NCBI GenBank assembly: GCA_017470085.1
Contig: JAFUFE010000168.1
Span: forward strand, 1 to 62,607
Length of the DNA stretch: 62,607 bases
Direction of reading: 5' to 3'
From: Treponema sp.
Lineage (GTDB): Bacteria; Spirochaetota; Spirochaetia; Treponematales; Treponemataceae
The position numbers and the translations under genes are program-made. Shown piece after piece: positions 25,184 to 32,405 of this stretch (positions within the stretch are counted from its first letter, which is position 1; every line of letters starts with the position of its first letter). A model generated the notes under the pieces. The model saw only the letters and a program-made list of their open reading frames with translations, was not told where the DNA came from and searched no databases.

Positions 25184-26452
25184 ATGGCAAAAAAGCAAAA
25201 AGTAGTGCTTGCGTATTCCGGCGGTCTCGATACAACGACGATAATTCCCTGGCTCAAGGAAAATTACGATTATGATGTTATAGCGGTCTGTGTTGATGTG
25301 GGGCAGGGTGATGACTGGCAGCGTATCAAAGCGCGCGCGCTGAAAACCGGGGCAAGCGCCTGTTATGTAATTGATGCGCGAAAAGAATATATTGAAGAGT
25401 ATATCTGGCCAGCGCTCAAAGGCAATGCGATATACGAAGACCGGTATCTCCTTGGCACATCGACGGCGCGCCCGCTGATTGGAAAGATTTTAGTTGAATG
25501 CGCGCGTCAGGAAAAAGCGGTGGCAATCTGTCACGGCGCCACCGGTAAAGGCAATGATCAGGTGCGCTTTGAGCTTACCGTTAAAGCGTTCGCTCCTGAT
25601 CTGAACGTAATTGCCGTGTGGCGCGATCCGAAATGGACGCTGCAAAGTCGTGAAGACGAGATTGCCTATCTTGAGGCGCGCAAGATTCCGGTGCCCGTGA
25701 AAAAGAAATCATCGTACAGTGTGGATGAAAATATCTGGCACGCAAGTCACGAGGGATTCGATTTGGAGCGGACAGACACGGAACCCGCGTGGGACAATAT
25801 CGTAAAAAATACGCAGCTGCCGGAAAACGCTCCGGATAAGCCTGAGTACGTACAAATCGATTTTGAAAAAGGCGTCCCCGTTGCGGTAAACGGCAAAAAG
25901 ATGGACGCGCTCACACTTATGGAAACGCTCAATAGAATCGGCGGAAAGCACGGCATCGGACTTGTGGATCTCGTTGAAACGCGGTGTGTTGGCATGAAGA
26001 GCCGCGGCATCTACGAAACGCCCGGAGGAACAATTCTTTACTATGCGCACGAGCAGCTTGAACATCTGTGTTTGGATCGGGATACGTATCACTTTAAACA
26101 GCAGGTGGCATTGAAGCAATCAGATTTGATATACGATGGCTTGTGGTTCTCGACACTCATGGATGCAATCATGGCGTTCAACGATAAAACCGAGGAAACC
26201 GTAACCGGTTGGGTGCGCCTCAAACTGTATAAAGGGACGATGCACGGTGCCGGTTCCTATTCGCCGTACAGTTTGTATAATGAAAGCATTGCGAGCTTTG
26301 CGACGGGCGACTTGTATGACCACCACGATGCGCAGGGATTCATTACACTGTTTGGTTTGCCGCTCAAGGTGCGTGCGTTGATGGAACAGCATGTTGGTGC
26401 AGGGCGCGCCGTGGTAAAAGGCTCATCGCGCAAAAGACGTCCGACTGAATAG
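25184..26452 (+). CDS. argG: Argininosuccinate synthase
   Basis: A 422-aa ATP pyrophosphatase that joins citrulline and aspartate. The PP-loop AYSGGLDTT is at 10-18, followed by the ATP/citrulline-site stretches GNDQVRFEL and [13 protein letters not shown] and the C-terminal [14 protein letters not shown]. Start 25184 has gtggaggaat upstream; the longer frame to 25124 is in A/T-rich promoter sequence. The partner argH and other arginine genes are absent from the window, so this gene is isolated from its pathway. A hairpin terminator follows the stop. Confidence 0.95.
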   Translation: MAKKQKVVLAYSGGLDTTTIIPWLKENYDYDVIAVCVDVGQGDDWQRIKARALKTGASACYVIDARKEYIEEYIWPALKGNAIYEDRYLLGTSTARPLIGKILVECARQEKAVAICHGATGKGNDQVRFELTVKAFAPDLNVIAVWRDPKWTLQSREDEIAYLEARKIPVPVKKKSSYSVDENIWHASHEGFDLERTDTEPAWDNIVKNTQLPENAPDKPEYVQIDFEKGVPVAVNGKKMDALTLMETLNRIGGKHGIGLVDLVETRCVGMKSRGIYETPGGTILYYAHEQLEHLCLDRDTYHFKQQVALKQSDLIYDGLWFSTLMDAIMAFNDKTEETVTGWVRLKLYKGTMHGAGSYSPYSLYNESIASFATGDLYDHHDAQGFITLFGLPLKVRALMEQHVGAGRAVVKGSSRKRRPTE

Positions 26453-26488
26453 AGCCCAACATTCTATGGAAATATGAGGGAGACAGAA

Positions 26489-26542
26489 AACTCCGTGCGA
26501 CCGGTGCCGACCAATATCGTGTCCGTGCGGAGTTCTTTTTTT
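26489..26542 (+). terminator. Intrinsic terminator after argG
   Basis: AACTCCGTGCG (26489-26499) pairs with CGTGCGGAGTT (26524-26534), using two G-U pairs, and is followed by T7. It separates argG from the queD-like gene. Confidence 0.7.
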
Positions 26543-26571
26543 AGAGAACAGAATTATGTGTGAGGAACGTG

Positions 26572-26991
26572 ATGTCGTGCTATGAAGTTCGCGTTGAAGC
26601 GATGTTTTCGGCAGCGCATTTTTTGCGTGATTATCGGGGAAAATGCGAACAGCTTCATGGCCACAACTACACAGTGCGTGCCCATGTGCGCGGCGTGTCT
26701 CTTGCTGCGGGGGGGATGCTTTTTGATTTTGCCGAACTCAAGCGCGCGCTCAAAACAGTGTGTGCTGCACTCGACCACACCAACCTTAATGACCTGCCGA
26801 TATTTGACGATAATCCGAGCGCTGAACGCATTGCGCACTATATCTATGATGCGCTCGTTAGAGAGCTGAAAGAGACGTATCAACATGATGTGTCGTATAC
26901 GGCAGCGCGCGCAGAGAACGGAGAAGCGTATGTAGCTGCGATTGACGTATTTGAAACCGACACCAGCCGCGCACGCTATTGCGTCATCTAG
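26572..26991 (+). CDS. queD: 6-pyruvoyl-tetrahydropterin synthase / 6-carboxytetrahydropterin synthase (QueD) family
   Basis: A 139-aa zinc enzyme of the PTPS/QueD family, which converts dihydroneopterin triphosphate towards 6-carboxytetrahydropterin in queuosine synthesis. Zinc ligands His16 (SAAHFL), His29 and His31 (LHGHNY), catalytic Cys25 and the DHTNLND motif are visible. gaggaa precedes ATG 26572; an upstream GTG at 26560 is less likely. No queC, queE or queF is in the window, so a pterin-synthase role cannot be excluded. The last four bases overlap the thioesterase stop on the opposite strand. Seven G at 26709-26715 lie in Ala-Gly-Gly codons. Confidence 0.85.
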   Translation: MSCYEVRVEAMFSAAHFLRDYRGKCEQLHGHNYTVRAHVRGVSLAAGGMLFDFAELKRALKTVCAALDHTNLNDLPIFDDNPSAERIAHYIYDALVRELKETYQHDVSYTAARAENGEAYVAAIDVFETDTSRARYCVI

Positions 26992-27740
26992 CGGTACCAC
27001 AGCTCGCTTTCAAAACAGATGCCGTTCGGGTGTTTTCCAACAACGATGATTTTCTGCGCTGCGTCATCACCGCTGCCGTAAATGGTCAGCGTATCTCCGA
27101 GCATCGCCTCTTTTGAGTAATTCATGCGGAAGTCAGTGAACGTTTTGTGCTGATATTCAGCGGGCAGACTGTCTATGACATATTCGGCATACCGCGCGTT
27201 GTCTACATGCCCGTTGCCATCGATGTCTGAATAACGGATAGTTCGTTCTCCGAGCATGCGCATGTTTGACGGCGCGGTTATTTTTGCCGTCGGCAAACAG
27301 TCATGTTCGCGCTGTGCAGTCGGCGTGGGGCGCAGCGTAAATCCATTCGTGCGCATCAGATGCCGTGTTTTCAAATCGACAACGAGCCATGAGCTGATGC
27401 CGCTGACGAGTGGTTCACCGGTGGCCGATGTAATCTCATACGCGCGGACCAGTTGTAGTACTTCCGGTTTTTCTTCCCACGTACTGATTGTGATGCATTC
27501 GTTTACCGATGGCATGCGGTGAAAGCGAAACGACAACCGTGACACCAGTATAGCTTTTTCCTGTGCAGTCAGAAATTCCCATGACAGTCCGCGCTGCCGG
27601 TAATCTTCGACCGCGGCATCGGCGGTTCGCCGGAGCAGTTCTGCAAGCGTCAGCCGGTGGTGCATGTCCGCTTGGCAAAAGTATATCGGTGTTTCAGTGC
27701 GGAATATGTCATTGTCGTACCATTGTTTGAATGTGTGCAT
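26988..27740 (-). CDS. Acyl-ACP thioesterase
   Basis: A 250-aa double-hotdog protein of the FatA/FatB-like family that hydrolyses acyl-ACP to free fatty acids. The N-terminal hotdog holds DNDIFRTETPIYFCQADMHHRLTLAELLRRTADAA and ends before FTLRPTP. The second holds RTIRYSDIDGNGHVDNARYAEYVID, with the Asn-x-His catalytic pair in NGHVDN. It is the last gene of the hisH-hisF-DUF2156-thioesterase operon; its ATG follows the DUF2156 stop directly. Chain-length preference cannot be read from sequence. In treponemes, which often rely on host lipids, it could release acyl chains for lipid remodelling; that is inference. Confidence 0.88.
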   Translation of the reverse strand: MHTFKQWYDNDIFRTETPIYFCQADMHHRLTLAELLRRTADAAVEDYRQRGLSWEFLTAQEKAILVSRLSFRFHRMPSVNECITISTWEEKPEVLQLVRAYEITSATGEPLVSGISSWLVVDLKTRHLMRTNGFTLRPTPTAQREHDCLPTAKITAPSNMRMLGERTIRYSDIDGNGHVDNARYAEYVIDSLPAEYQHKTFTDFRMNYSKEAMLGDTLTIYGSGDDAAQKIIVVGKHPNGICFESELWYR

Positions 27741-28661
27741 TTACGCGGCGATCCATTTTGCGAGCAGTATATCAGGGTGATATGAAAGTTTTGCTTTGCG
27801 CAGTCCTTCAATGCCGAGGTCTTCCTCGCGGTTGAGGTATTCATATTGTGTCATTGTTTTAGCATAGAGCTGATTGATGACGGCAAACGCGCCGTCACGA
27901 TCGAATCCGGGAACTGCTTTTTCAAAGTGCACGTCGGCAACCTGTTCGGTGATGGGAGAACCCATGGTCATGGCGACCGGCCTACCGGCTACATAGAGAA
28001 TACCCCCCGTCAGGTTTAATACGTCAAATAGTGCGAGCGCTTCATCTATGATTTCTTTTTCAAAGCGTTTATCGCGGTCGGCATCTCCATCGTTTGCCGC
28101 GTACCATTCATCTTCGATGCGGCGCGCGTCATCTGCATTTTCCACGGTGATCGGACGATATTCCGCTTCAGGATATTTTCGTTTGAATTGTGAAATATGA
28201 TTCTTTTTTTTGTGATACTTCCCCCCCGGTAAGTCTGCAAGATTTTTAGTTAGATACAGGTAATCGCTGTCATCACGCCGTTCAGTGAACGTGTAATGAT
28301 TCGGCATCTTGCGTTCCAAAAATAGTTTTTGTTCCGCGGAGAGCAGCGGAAATGCCAGCGGTATGCCTTCTGCTGCTGCATCGTGTGTCAAAAAATCGAT
28401 TGCTGCACGGATGTCTCCGGTACCGAGCGGAAATCCGTAGAGTATATGATTTTCCGCAATATCGCGGTCGGTTTTTTCCAATCGGTGATACTTTCTCAGC
28501 ACCAGACCGCCGCATGAGCAAACGAGCGTTTCATATTTTTTGCGGTACAGTATGACGTTCGCATATGAATCGGTACACGCCATAACCGCATTTTCGTTTG
28601 CTGCTTTAAAAAGCAAATCTTTATCGTGCGGTGTCGGTTCCCGCCACGTCGGGCACCCCAT
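27741..28661 (-). CDS. DUF2156 (GNAT-type, lysyl-phosphatidylglycerol synthase C-terminal-like) protein
   Basis: A 306-aa soluble protein of the DUF2156 family, related to the aminoacyl-transfer domain of MprF/LPG synthases and to FemAB enzymes. Characteristic segments are YANVILYRKKY, DDSDYLYLTKNLADLPGGKYHKKKNHISQF and YLNREEDLGIEGLRKAKLSYHP at the C-terminus. No membrane part is present. Members are thought to transfer an aminoacyl group, but the acceptor is unknown. A strong gaggagg precedes the start. It lies between hisF and the thioesterase in one operon. Seven C on the plus strand (28221-28227) correspond to Pro-Gly-Gly codons. Confidence 0.85.
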   Translation of the reverse strand: MGCPTWREPTPHDKDLLFKAANENAVMACTDSYANVILYRKKYETLVCSCGGLVLRKYHRLEKTDRDIAENHILYGFPLGTGDIRAAIDFLTHDAAAEGIPLAFPLLSAEQKLFLERKMPNHYTFTERRDDSDYLYLTKNLADLPGGKYHKKKNHISQFKRKYPEAEYRPITVENADDARRIEDEWYAANDGDADRDKRFEKEIIDEALALFDVLNLTGGILYVAGRPVAMTMGSPITEQVADVHFEKAVPGFDRDGAFAVINQLYAKTMTQYEYLNREEDLGIEGLRKAKLSYHPDILLAKWIAA

Positions 28662-28670
28662 AGTTCCTCC

Positions 28671-29456
28671 TCATCTGTTTGTTTCATTGCTCTGCTGCCG
28701 CACAGGAATTCCGCGGGCAGCAAGCTCCGTCTTTATAGATGCGACGGTGTATTTGTCTGAATGTACCATCGTTGCGATGAGCGCAGCATCCGCACCGCCT
28801 GTGGTGAGCACTTCTGCAAGATGAGGCACTGTGCCGCCCCCACCGGATGCGATAACCGGTACCGGAACGCTTTCTGCAATCAGCTTGGTTAGCGGTAGCT
28901 CATAGCCGGCTGTTGTGCCATCGGCATCGATAGAGTTGAGAACGATTTCTCCTGCGCCAAGTGCCACGGCGCGTTCTGCCCATTCACGTGCGTCAAGTTC
29001 AGTTTTAACGCGTCCACCATTGATGTACACCCGGTAGCCACTCGGAGCGGTTGCGTCCCGTGCTGCATCCATGCCGAGTACAATACACTGATTGCCAAAA
29101 ATCCGCGCGCCGTGTGTGATGAGCTCCGGATGCTTAACCGCTTGCGAGTTGAGGCTGACCTTTTCTGCACCGGCTAAAATAACCGCGCGAATATCATCGA
29201 CGCTCCCGATACCCCCCCCCACACAGAAAGGAATAAACACACGGGCTGCAACCCGCGCAATCATGTCGAGTAGCGGGCCGTGTCCGCGGGCGGATGCCAT
29301 GATGTCGTAAAAAACTAATTCATCGACTCCTTGCTGATAATAGGCGGCTGCCATGTCAACAGGATCACCGATATCGCGATTGTCTTTAAACTTAACGCCT
29401 TTTGTGGTGCGTCCGTCTTTGACGTCGAGGCACACGATAATTCTTTTTTTGAGCAT
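28671..29456 (-). CDS. hisF: Imidazole glycerol phosphate synthase cyclase subunit
   Basis: A 261-aa TIM-barrel protein. With HisH-derived ammonia, it converts PRFAR to imidazole glycerol phosphate and AICAR. Both catalytic aspartates are in register: Asp11 (CLDVKDGR) and Asp130 (VLGMDAARD). Phosphate-loop residues VGGGI (79-83) and ASGGGG are present. The ATG at 29456 is only two bases from the hisH stop; a longer frame overlapping hisH is a shadow. A run of nine G on the coding strand (29212-29220) encodes Gly-Gly-Gly in the active-site loop, so slippage would inactivate the gene. No other his gene is visible. Confidence 0.9.
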   Translation of the reverse strand: MLKKRIIVCLDVKDGRTTKGVKFKDNRDIGDPVDMAAAYYQQGVDELVFYDIMASARGHGPLLDMIARVAARVFIPFCVGGGIGSVDDIRAVILAGAEKVSLNSQAVKHPELITHGARIFGNQCIVLGMDAARDATAPSGYRVYINGGRVKTELDAREWAERAVALGAGEIVLNSIDADGTTAGYELPLTKLIAESVPVPVIASGGGGTVPHLAEVLTTGGADAALIATMVHSDKYTVASIKTELAARGIPVRQQSNETNR

Positions 29457-29458
29457 GT

Positions 29459-30094
29459 CTATTCCTGACAAAAATTTTTTAGTAACTGCAAACCGAACGT
29501 TCCTGATTTTTCTGGATGAAATTGGCAGGCAGTGATGTTTTTGTACGATACGCACGCGGGAATGCGAATTCCGTAATCGGCATACGCTTTGACCACATGT
29601 TCGTCCTCTGGTACGATGACATATGAGTGAATAAAATAGAAATCGCTGCGCTCCGGGATGCCGCGGAACAATGTTGAGCCGCCGTTGGAAAAGATGATGT
29701 CGTTCCAGCCCATGTGCGGTACTTTTCGGGTAGAGGAGGCTCCCAGTCCTGCTGCTTCCCACAGCGCGGGCAGGGCACGAATAGAACCCGGCAGCAGACC
29801 GAGACAGGCGACATCGCCTTCTTCCGAATAGTCAAAAATAATCTGCGAGCCGACACAGATACCGAGCAACGGTTTTTCGTCGTGCGCCCATGTTCGTAAA
29901 AATGTATCAAACCCTGTTCTCCGGAGTTGCTCCATGGCGTACGCCGCGTCTCCGTCGCCGGGAAAGATGATGCGGTCACACTGGGCGCATTCGTCGGGCG
30001 TATGTGTACGGACAAACGGTACATTGAGCGCTTCAAGTGCGTGTACCACGCTCGTAATATTTCCTGCATTGTAATCTACGATTCCCGTCATCAT
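29459..30094 (-). CDS. hisH: Imidazole glycerol phosphate synthase glutaminase subunit
   Basis: A 211-aa class I glutamine amidotransferase that supplies ammonia to HisF. The nucleophile elbow is LLGICVGSQ (Cys80, with Val where Leu is common) and the His-Glu pair is in CQFHPEKSG near the C-terminus. It begins MMTGIVDYNAGN, the usual HisH start. ATG 30094 or 30091 is possible; neither has a Shine-Dalgarno, but a TTGCGT/TACGAT promoter ends five bases upstream of 30094. It is the first gene of the operon hisH-hisF-DUF2156-thioesterase. Isolation from the pathway suggests salvage or a non-histidine role. Confidence 0.9.
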   Translation of the reverse strand: MMTGIVDYNAGNITSVVHALEALNVPFVRTHTPDECAQCDRIIFPGDGDAAYAMEQLRRTGFDTFLRTWAHDEKPLLGICVGSQIIFDYSEEGDVACLGLLPGSIRALPALWEAAGLGASSTRKVPHMGWNDIIFSNGGSTLFRGIPERSDFYFIHSYVIVPEDEHVVKAYADYGIRIPACVSYKNITACQFHPEKSGTFGLQLLKNFCQE

Positions 30095-30099
30095 CAGGT

Positions 30100-30128
30100 A
30101 TCGTAACAAATCGCTTAAAACAACGCAA
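30100..30128 (-). promoter_or_regulatory. Promoter of the hisHF operon, leaderless type
   Basis: TTGCGT (30128-30123), 17 bp spacer, TACGAT (30105-30100), then five bases to ATG 30094 or eight to ATG 30091. No Shine-Dalgarno. Confidence 0.55.
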
Positions 30129-30302
30129 GAGACCGCGTGTTTGTGCCGATAGTAAAACTGCTGCATGGATGTCAGCTGACTGTAACATTGCCTACTGTTG
30201 TGTGTATGCAGCAGGGGCGGTCAGCCGTGTGTCGAAACTGTTGAGCGGCAGTACACTGTATGAAGTGCCGCACGCTGGCTTGAATTGCGGAGAGAAATTG
30301 CA

Positions 30303-30530
30303 ATGTCTACAATACAATTAATTTTAGCAGTCGTTTCACATCGATACGTTATCGGGACGGCGGTTGCCGTTATCCTGTATTTGAGCTTTGGTGTCTATGC
30401 CGCCAACTATCAAAAAAAGAGACACGTATCCGTTCGTATGCACCGTACAGTCGCACAACAGCCGCACGATGCCACATCTGCTGGCGAGTCGGCGGCTGAA
30501 CCGAATGAAGGCGAAACAGCTGTGGGATGA
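30303..30530 (+). CDS. Small single-pass membrane protein
   Basis: A 75-aa protein with an N-terminal hydrophobic segment (about 15-35, VIGTAVAVILYLSFGVYAAN), then QKKRH, a basic stop-transfer stretch, and a polar C-terminal tail rich in Ala, Glu and Gly. ggaga lies about ten bases before ATG 30303. I do not recognise a family; size and topology resemble small treponemal membrane proteins. Its last 161 bases overlap the 3' end of recQ on the other strand. The hydrophobic pattern supports it as real, but the overlap lowers confidence. Confidence 0.5.
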   Translation: MSTIQLILAVVSHRYVIGTAVAVILYLSFGVYAANYQKKRHVSVRMHRTVAQQPHDATSAGESAAEPNEGETAVG

Positions 30531-32187
30531 CACCGGTCAATTTTTTTCGAGAGATCGCCGTTAGCTCCCCGCGCCACGGAAATCCGCAGGACGTTACGAT
30601 GCCGGCACGCATGAGCTGTTCCGTTATGTCCGCGGCTGTTTCATGCGTCCATATGCGGAGCTTTCCTAAAAGCGGCAGCTTGTTGTTGAGTTCATCGACG
30701 AGCAATCCTTCGATATTGTTTTGGCGATAGCGCTTCTGGTGCGCGCGGATAAAATCGTACGCAATTTTCCCGTCGGTCAACGGCGGTGGTGCAGGAGAAC
30801 TGACTGACGGCGGATGCCCCGCGCGCCCGTCGCATATATCGCAGCCGCTACAGACAACCTGTTCTTCTCCGGTAACGTCAGGTGCTCCGAGCGCATTCAG
30901 CAGCGTTCGCCGCCGGCAGTCGGTACTTTCGGCAAATTGCCGCATTGCTGCTTCACGGCTTCCCGCCGCATATCGTGAAAACCATATGCTATCTGTCATG
31001 CTCCACAAAAGGATGGCATGCGCTCTGCTACCGTCTCTGCCACCGCGTCCCGCTTCCTGAATGTATGCCTCCGCAGTGGCAGGTGGGTCGATGTGGATAA
31101 CGGTGCGGATATCTTTTTTGTCTACCCCCATGCCGTAAGCACACGTTGCACAGAGTACGGCATCTGTCTGCGCAAAAAACCATTCTTCAATGCGCGTCTT
31201 TTCGTCGCGGTCTAATCCTGCGTGATAGAATCGTGCACGCTCCGCTCCGTAGCACATTCTGATGGCGCGCGCCATATCTTCAGCGCGGTTTCGCGTGCCG
31301 CAGAATATAATAATGGGGCGCCGTTCTGTGTGCACGAGCCGAAGTGCTGCCTCTTGTTTTGCTGCGGCGTATACTACGGAATAATGAATGTTCGGTCGGT
31401 CGCTTTCCGATCGGACGATGTGCGCGTTTCCGTCAAACAGTATGTCTGCCACACGGGCAAGCACCGGTGGAGATGCGGTTGCAGTGAACGCCGTCACTAC
31501 CGGTACGGCGAGCGTTTTTATCACTGTGCCGAGCGAACGGTAGGCGGGGCGGAAACTGTCTCCCCACTCTGAAACGCAGTGCGCTTCGTCAATCGCGATG
31601 TGGGCGATGTGGCATGCGGCAAGTTGTTGTACGAGCTGGGCGTCTTGCAGGACTTCCGGATTTGCGATGATGATGTGCGCACCGCTGGCGATCTTTTTGA
31701 AATTGTCCTCGCGCTCTGCCACGCTTTGCCCGCCGCGAAACACTACAGATGTCAGACCGGATTCGTCGATCCGTCGTTTTTGATCGGACATGAGCGCAAG
31801 GAGCGGATATATCACGAGCGTCGGCCCGTGTAAAAACAGCGCCGGTATCTGAAAGCACAGCGACTTTCCCGCTCCGGTTGGCAACGGCACTATCTGATGG
31901 CCGCGTGGCTCCGTGTCCGCAAGATGGCGGCTTGCCGTACTGGATGGTGCAGATGGCAGACGGTCTGCTTCTGCTGTTGGCATTTCGGCAGCAGCCGTCT
32001 TTTGCATTTCGCTTGAGCACCTTGTTTCTGCTCCGGGAGAAAGCGCGTCCACGTCGGTTATCTCTGCTGCCGCGTCGAGAATGTTCGCAATGACGAGCCG
32101 CTGCCACGGATACAGATATGAGACGCCGAATGCTTTCCGTGCACACTCCGTTACCGCATCGTCGGTTGTTCTGAACTCCGATTCCAT
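30370..32187 (-). CDS. recQ: ATP-dependent DNA helicase RecQ-like
   Basis: A 605-aa superfamily 2 3'-5' helicase. Walker A PLPTGAGKS, motif II IAIDEAHCVSEWG, FTATASP, YGMGVDKKDIRTVIHID and QEAGRGGRDG are present, followed by a RecQ-C-terminal zinc site in which CRRRTLLN and CSGCDICDG can be seen. About 60 extra residues, low in complexity, separate the Q-motif-like YPWQRLVI from Walker A; the usual gap is about 20. No HRDC domain is evident. The start is placed at 32187, where family similarity begins; no strong ribosome-binding site is visible. The C-terminal tail overlaps the small gene at 30303. Confidence 0.85.
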   Translation of the reverse strand: MESEFRTTDDAVTECARKAFGVSYLYPWQRLVIANILDAAAEITDVDALSPGAETRCSSEMQKTAAAEMPTAEADRLPSAPSSTASRHLADTEPRGHQIVPLPTGAGKSLCFQIPALFLHGPTLVIYPLLALMSDQKRRIDESGLTSVVFRGGQSVAEREDNFKKIASGAHIIIANPEVLQDAQLVQQLAACHIAHIAIDEAHCVSEWGDSFRPAYRSLGTVIKTLAVPVVTAFTATASPPVLARVADILFDGNAHIVRSESDRPNIHYSVVYAAAKQEAALRLVHTERRPIIIFCGTRNRAEDMARAIRMCYGAERARFYHAGLDRDEKTRIEEWFFAQTDAVLCATCAYGMGVDKKDIRTVIHIDPPATAEAYIQEAGRGGRDGSRAHAILLWSMTDSIWFSRYAAGSREAAMRQFAESTDCRRRTLLNALGAPDVTGEEQVVCSGCDICDGRAGHPPSVSSPAPPPLTDGKIAYDFIRAHQKRYRQNNIEGLLVDELNNKLPLLGKLRIWTHETAADITEQLMRAGIVTSCGFPWRGELTAISRKKLTGVIPQLFRLHSVQPPTRQQMWHRAAVVRLYGAYERIRVSFFDSWRHRHQSSNTG

Positions 32188-32405
32188 AATATAGGTATCC
32201 ACGCTTATTGTATTAGAGAAAATATCACCAAACCGGATATCAGTCTCACTGATTTTTTTGGCACAGGTGCAGCAAAAATTAAAAAAATCGGCGGCGCCAT
32301 CTATACTACCGGTACACTGCCGCCGCATGTGTCATCAGCCGTTCGGCCCAGCAGCGTAGGACGTGCGCGTGTCTGTGTGGCGATGTCGTGGAGCAGCGGC
32401 GTCTC

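Noticed and set aside
26453-26560. Riboswitch upstream of queD (preQ1 type)
   Set aside because: Only a terminator hairpin with T7 is visible; the preQ1 aptamer's conserved A-rich tail and loop were not found.
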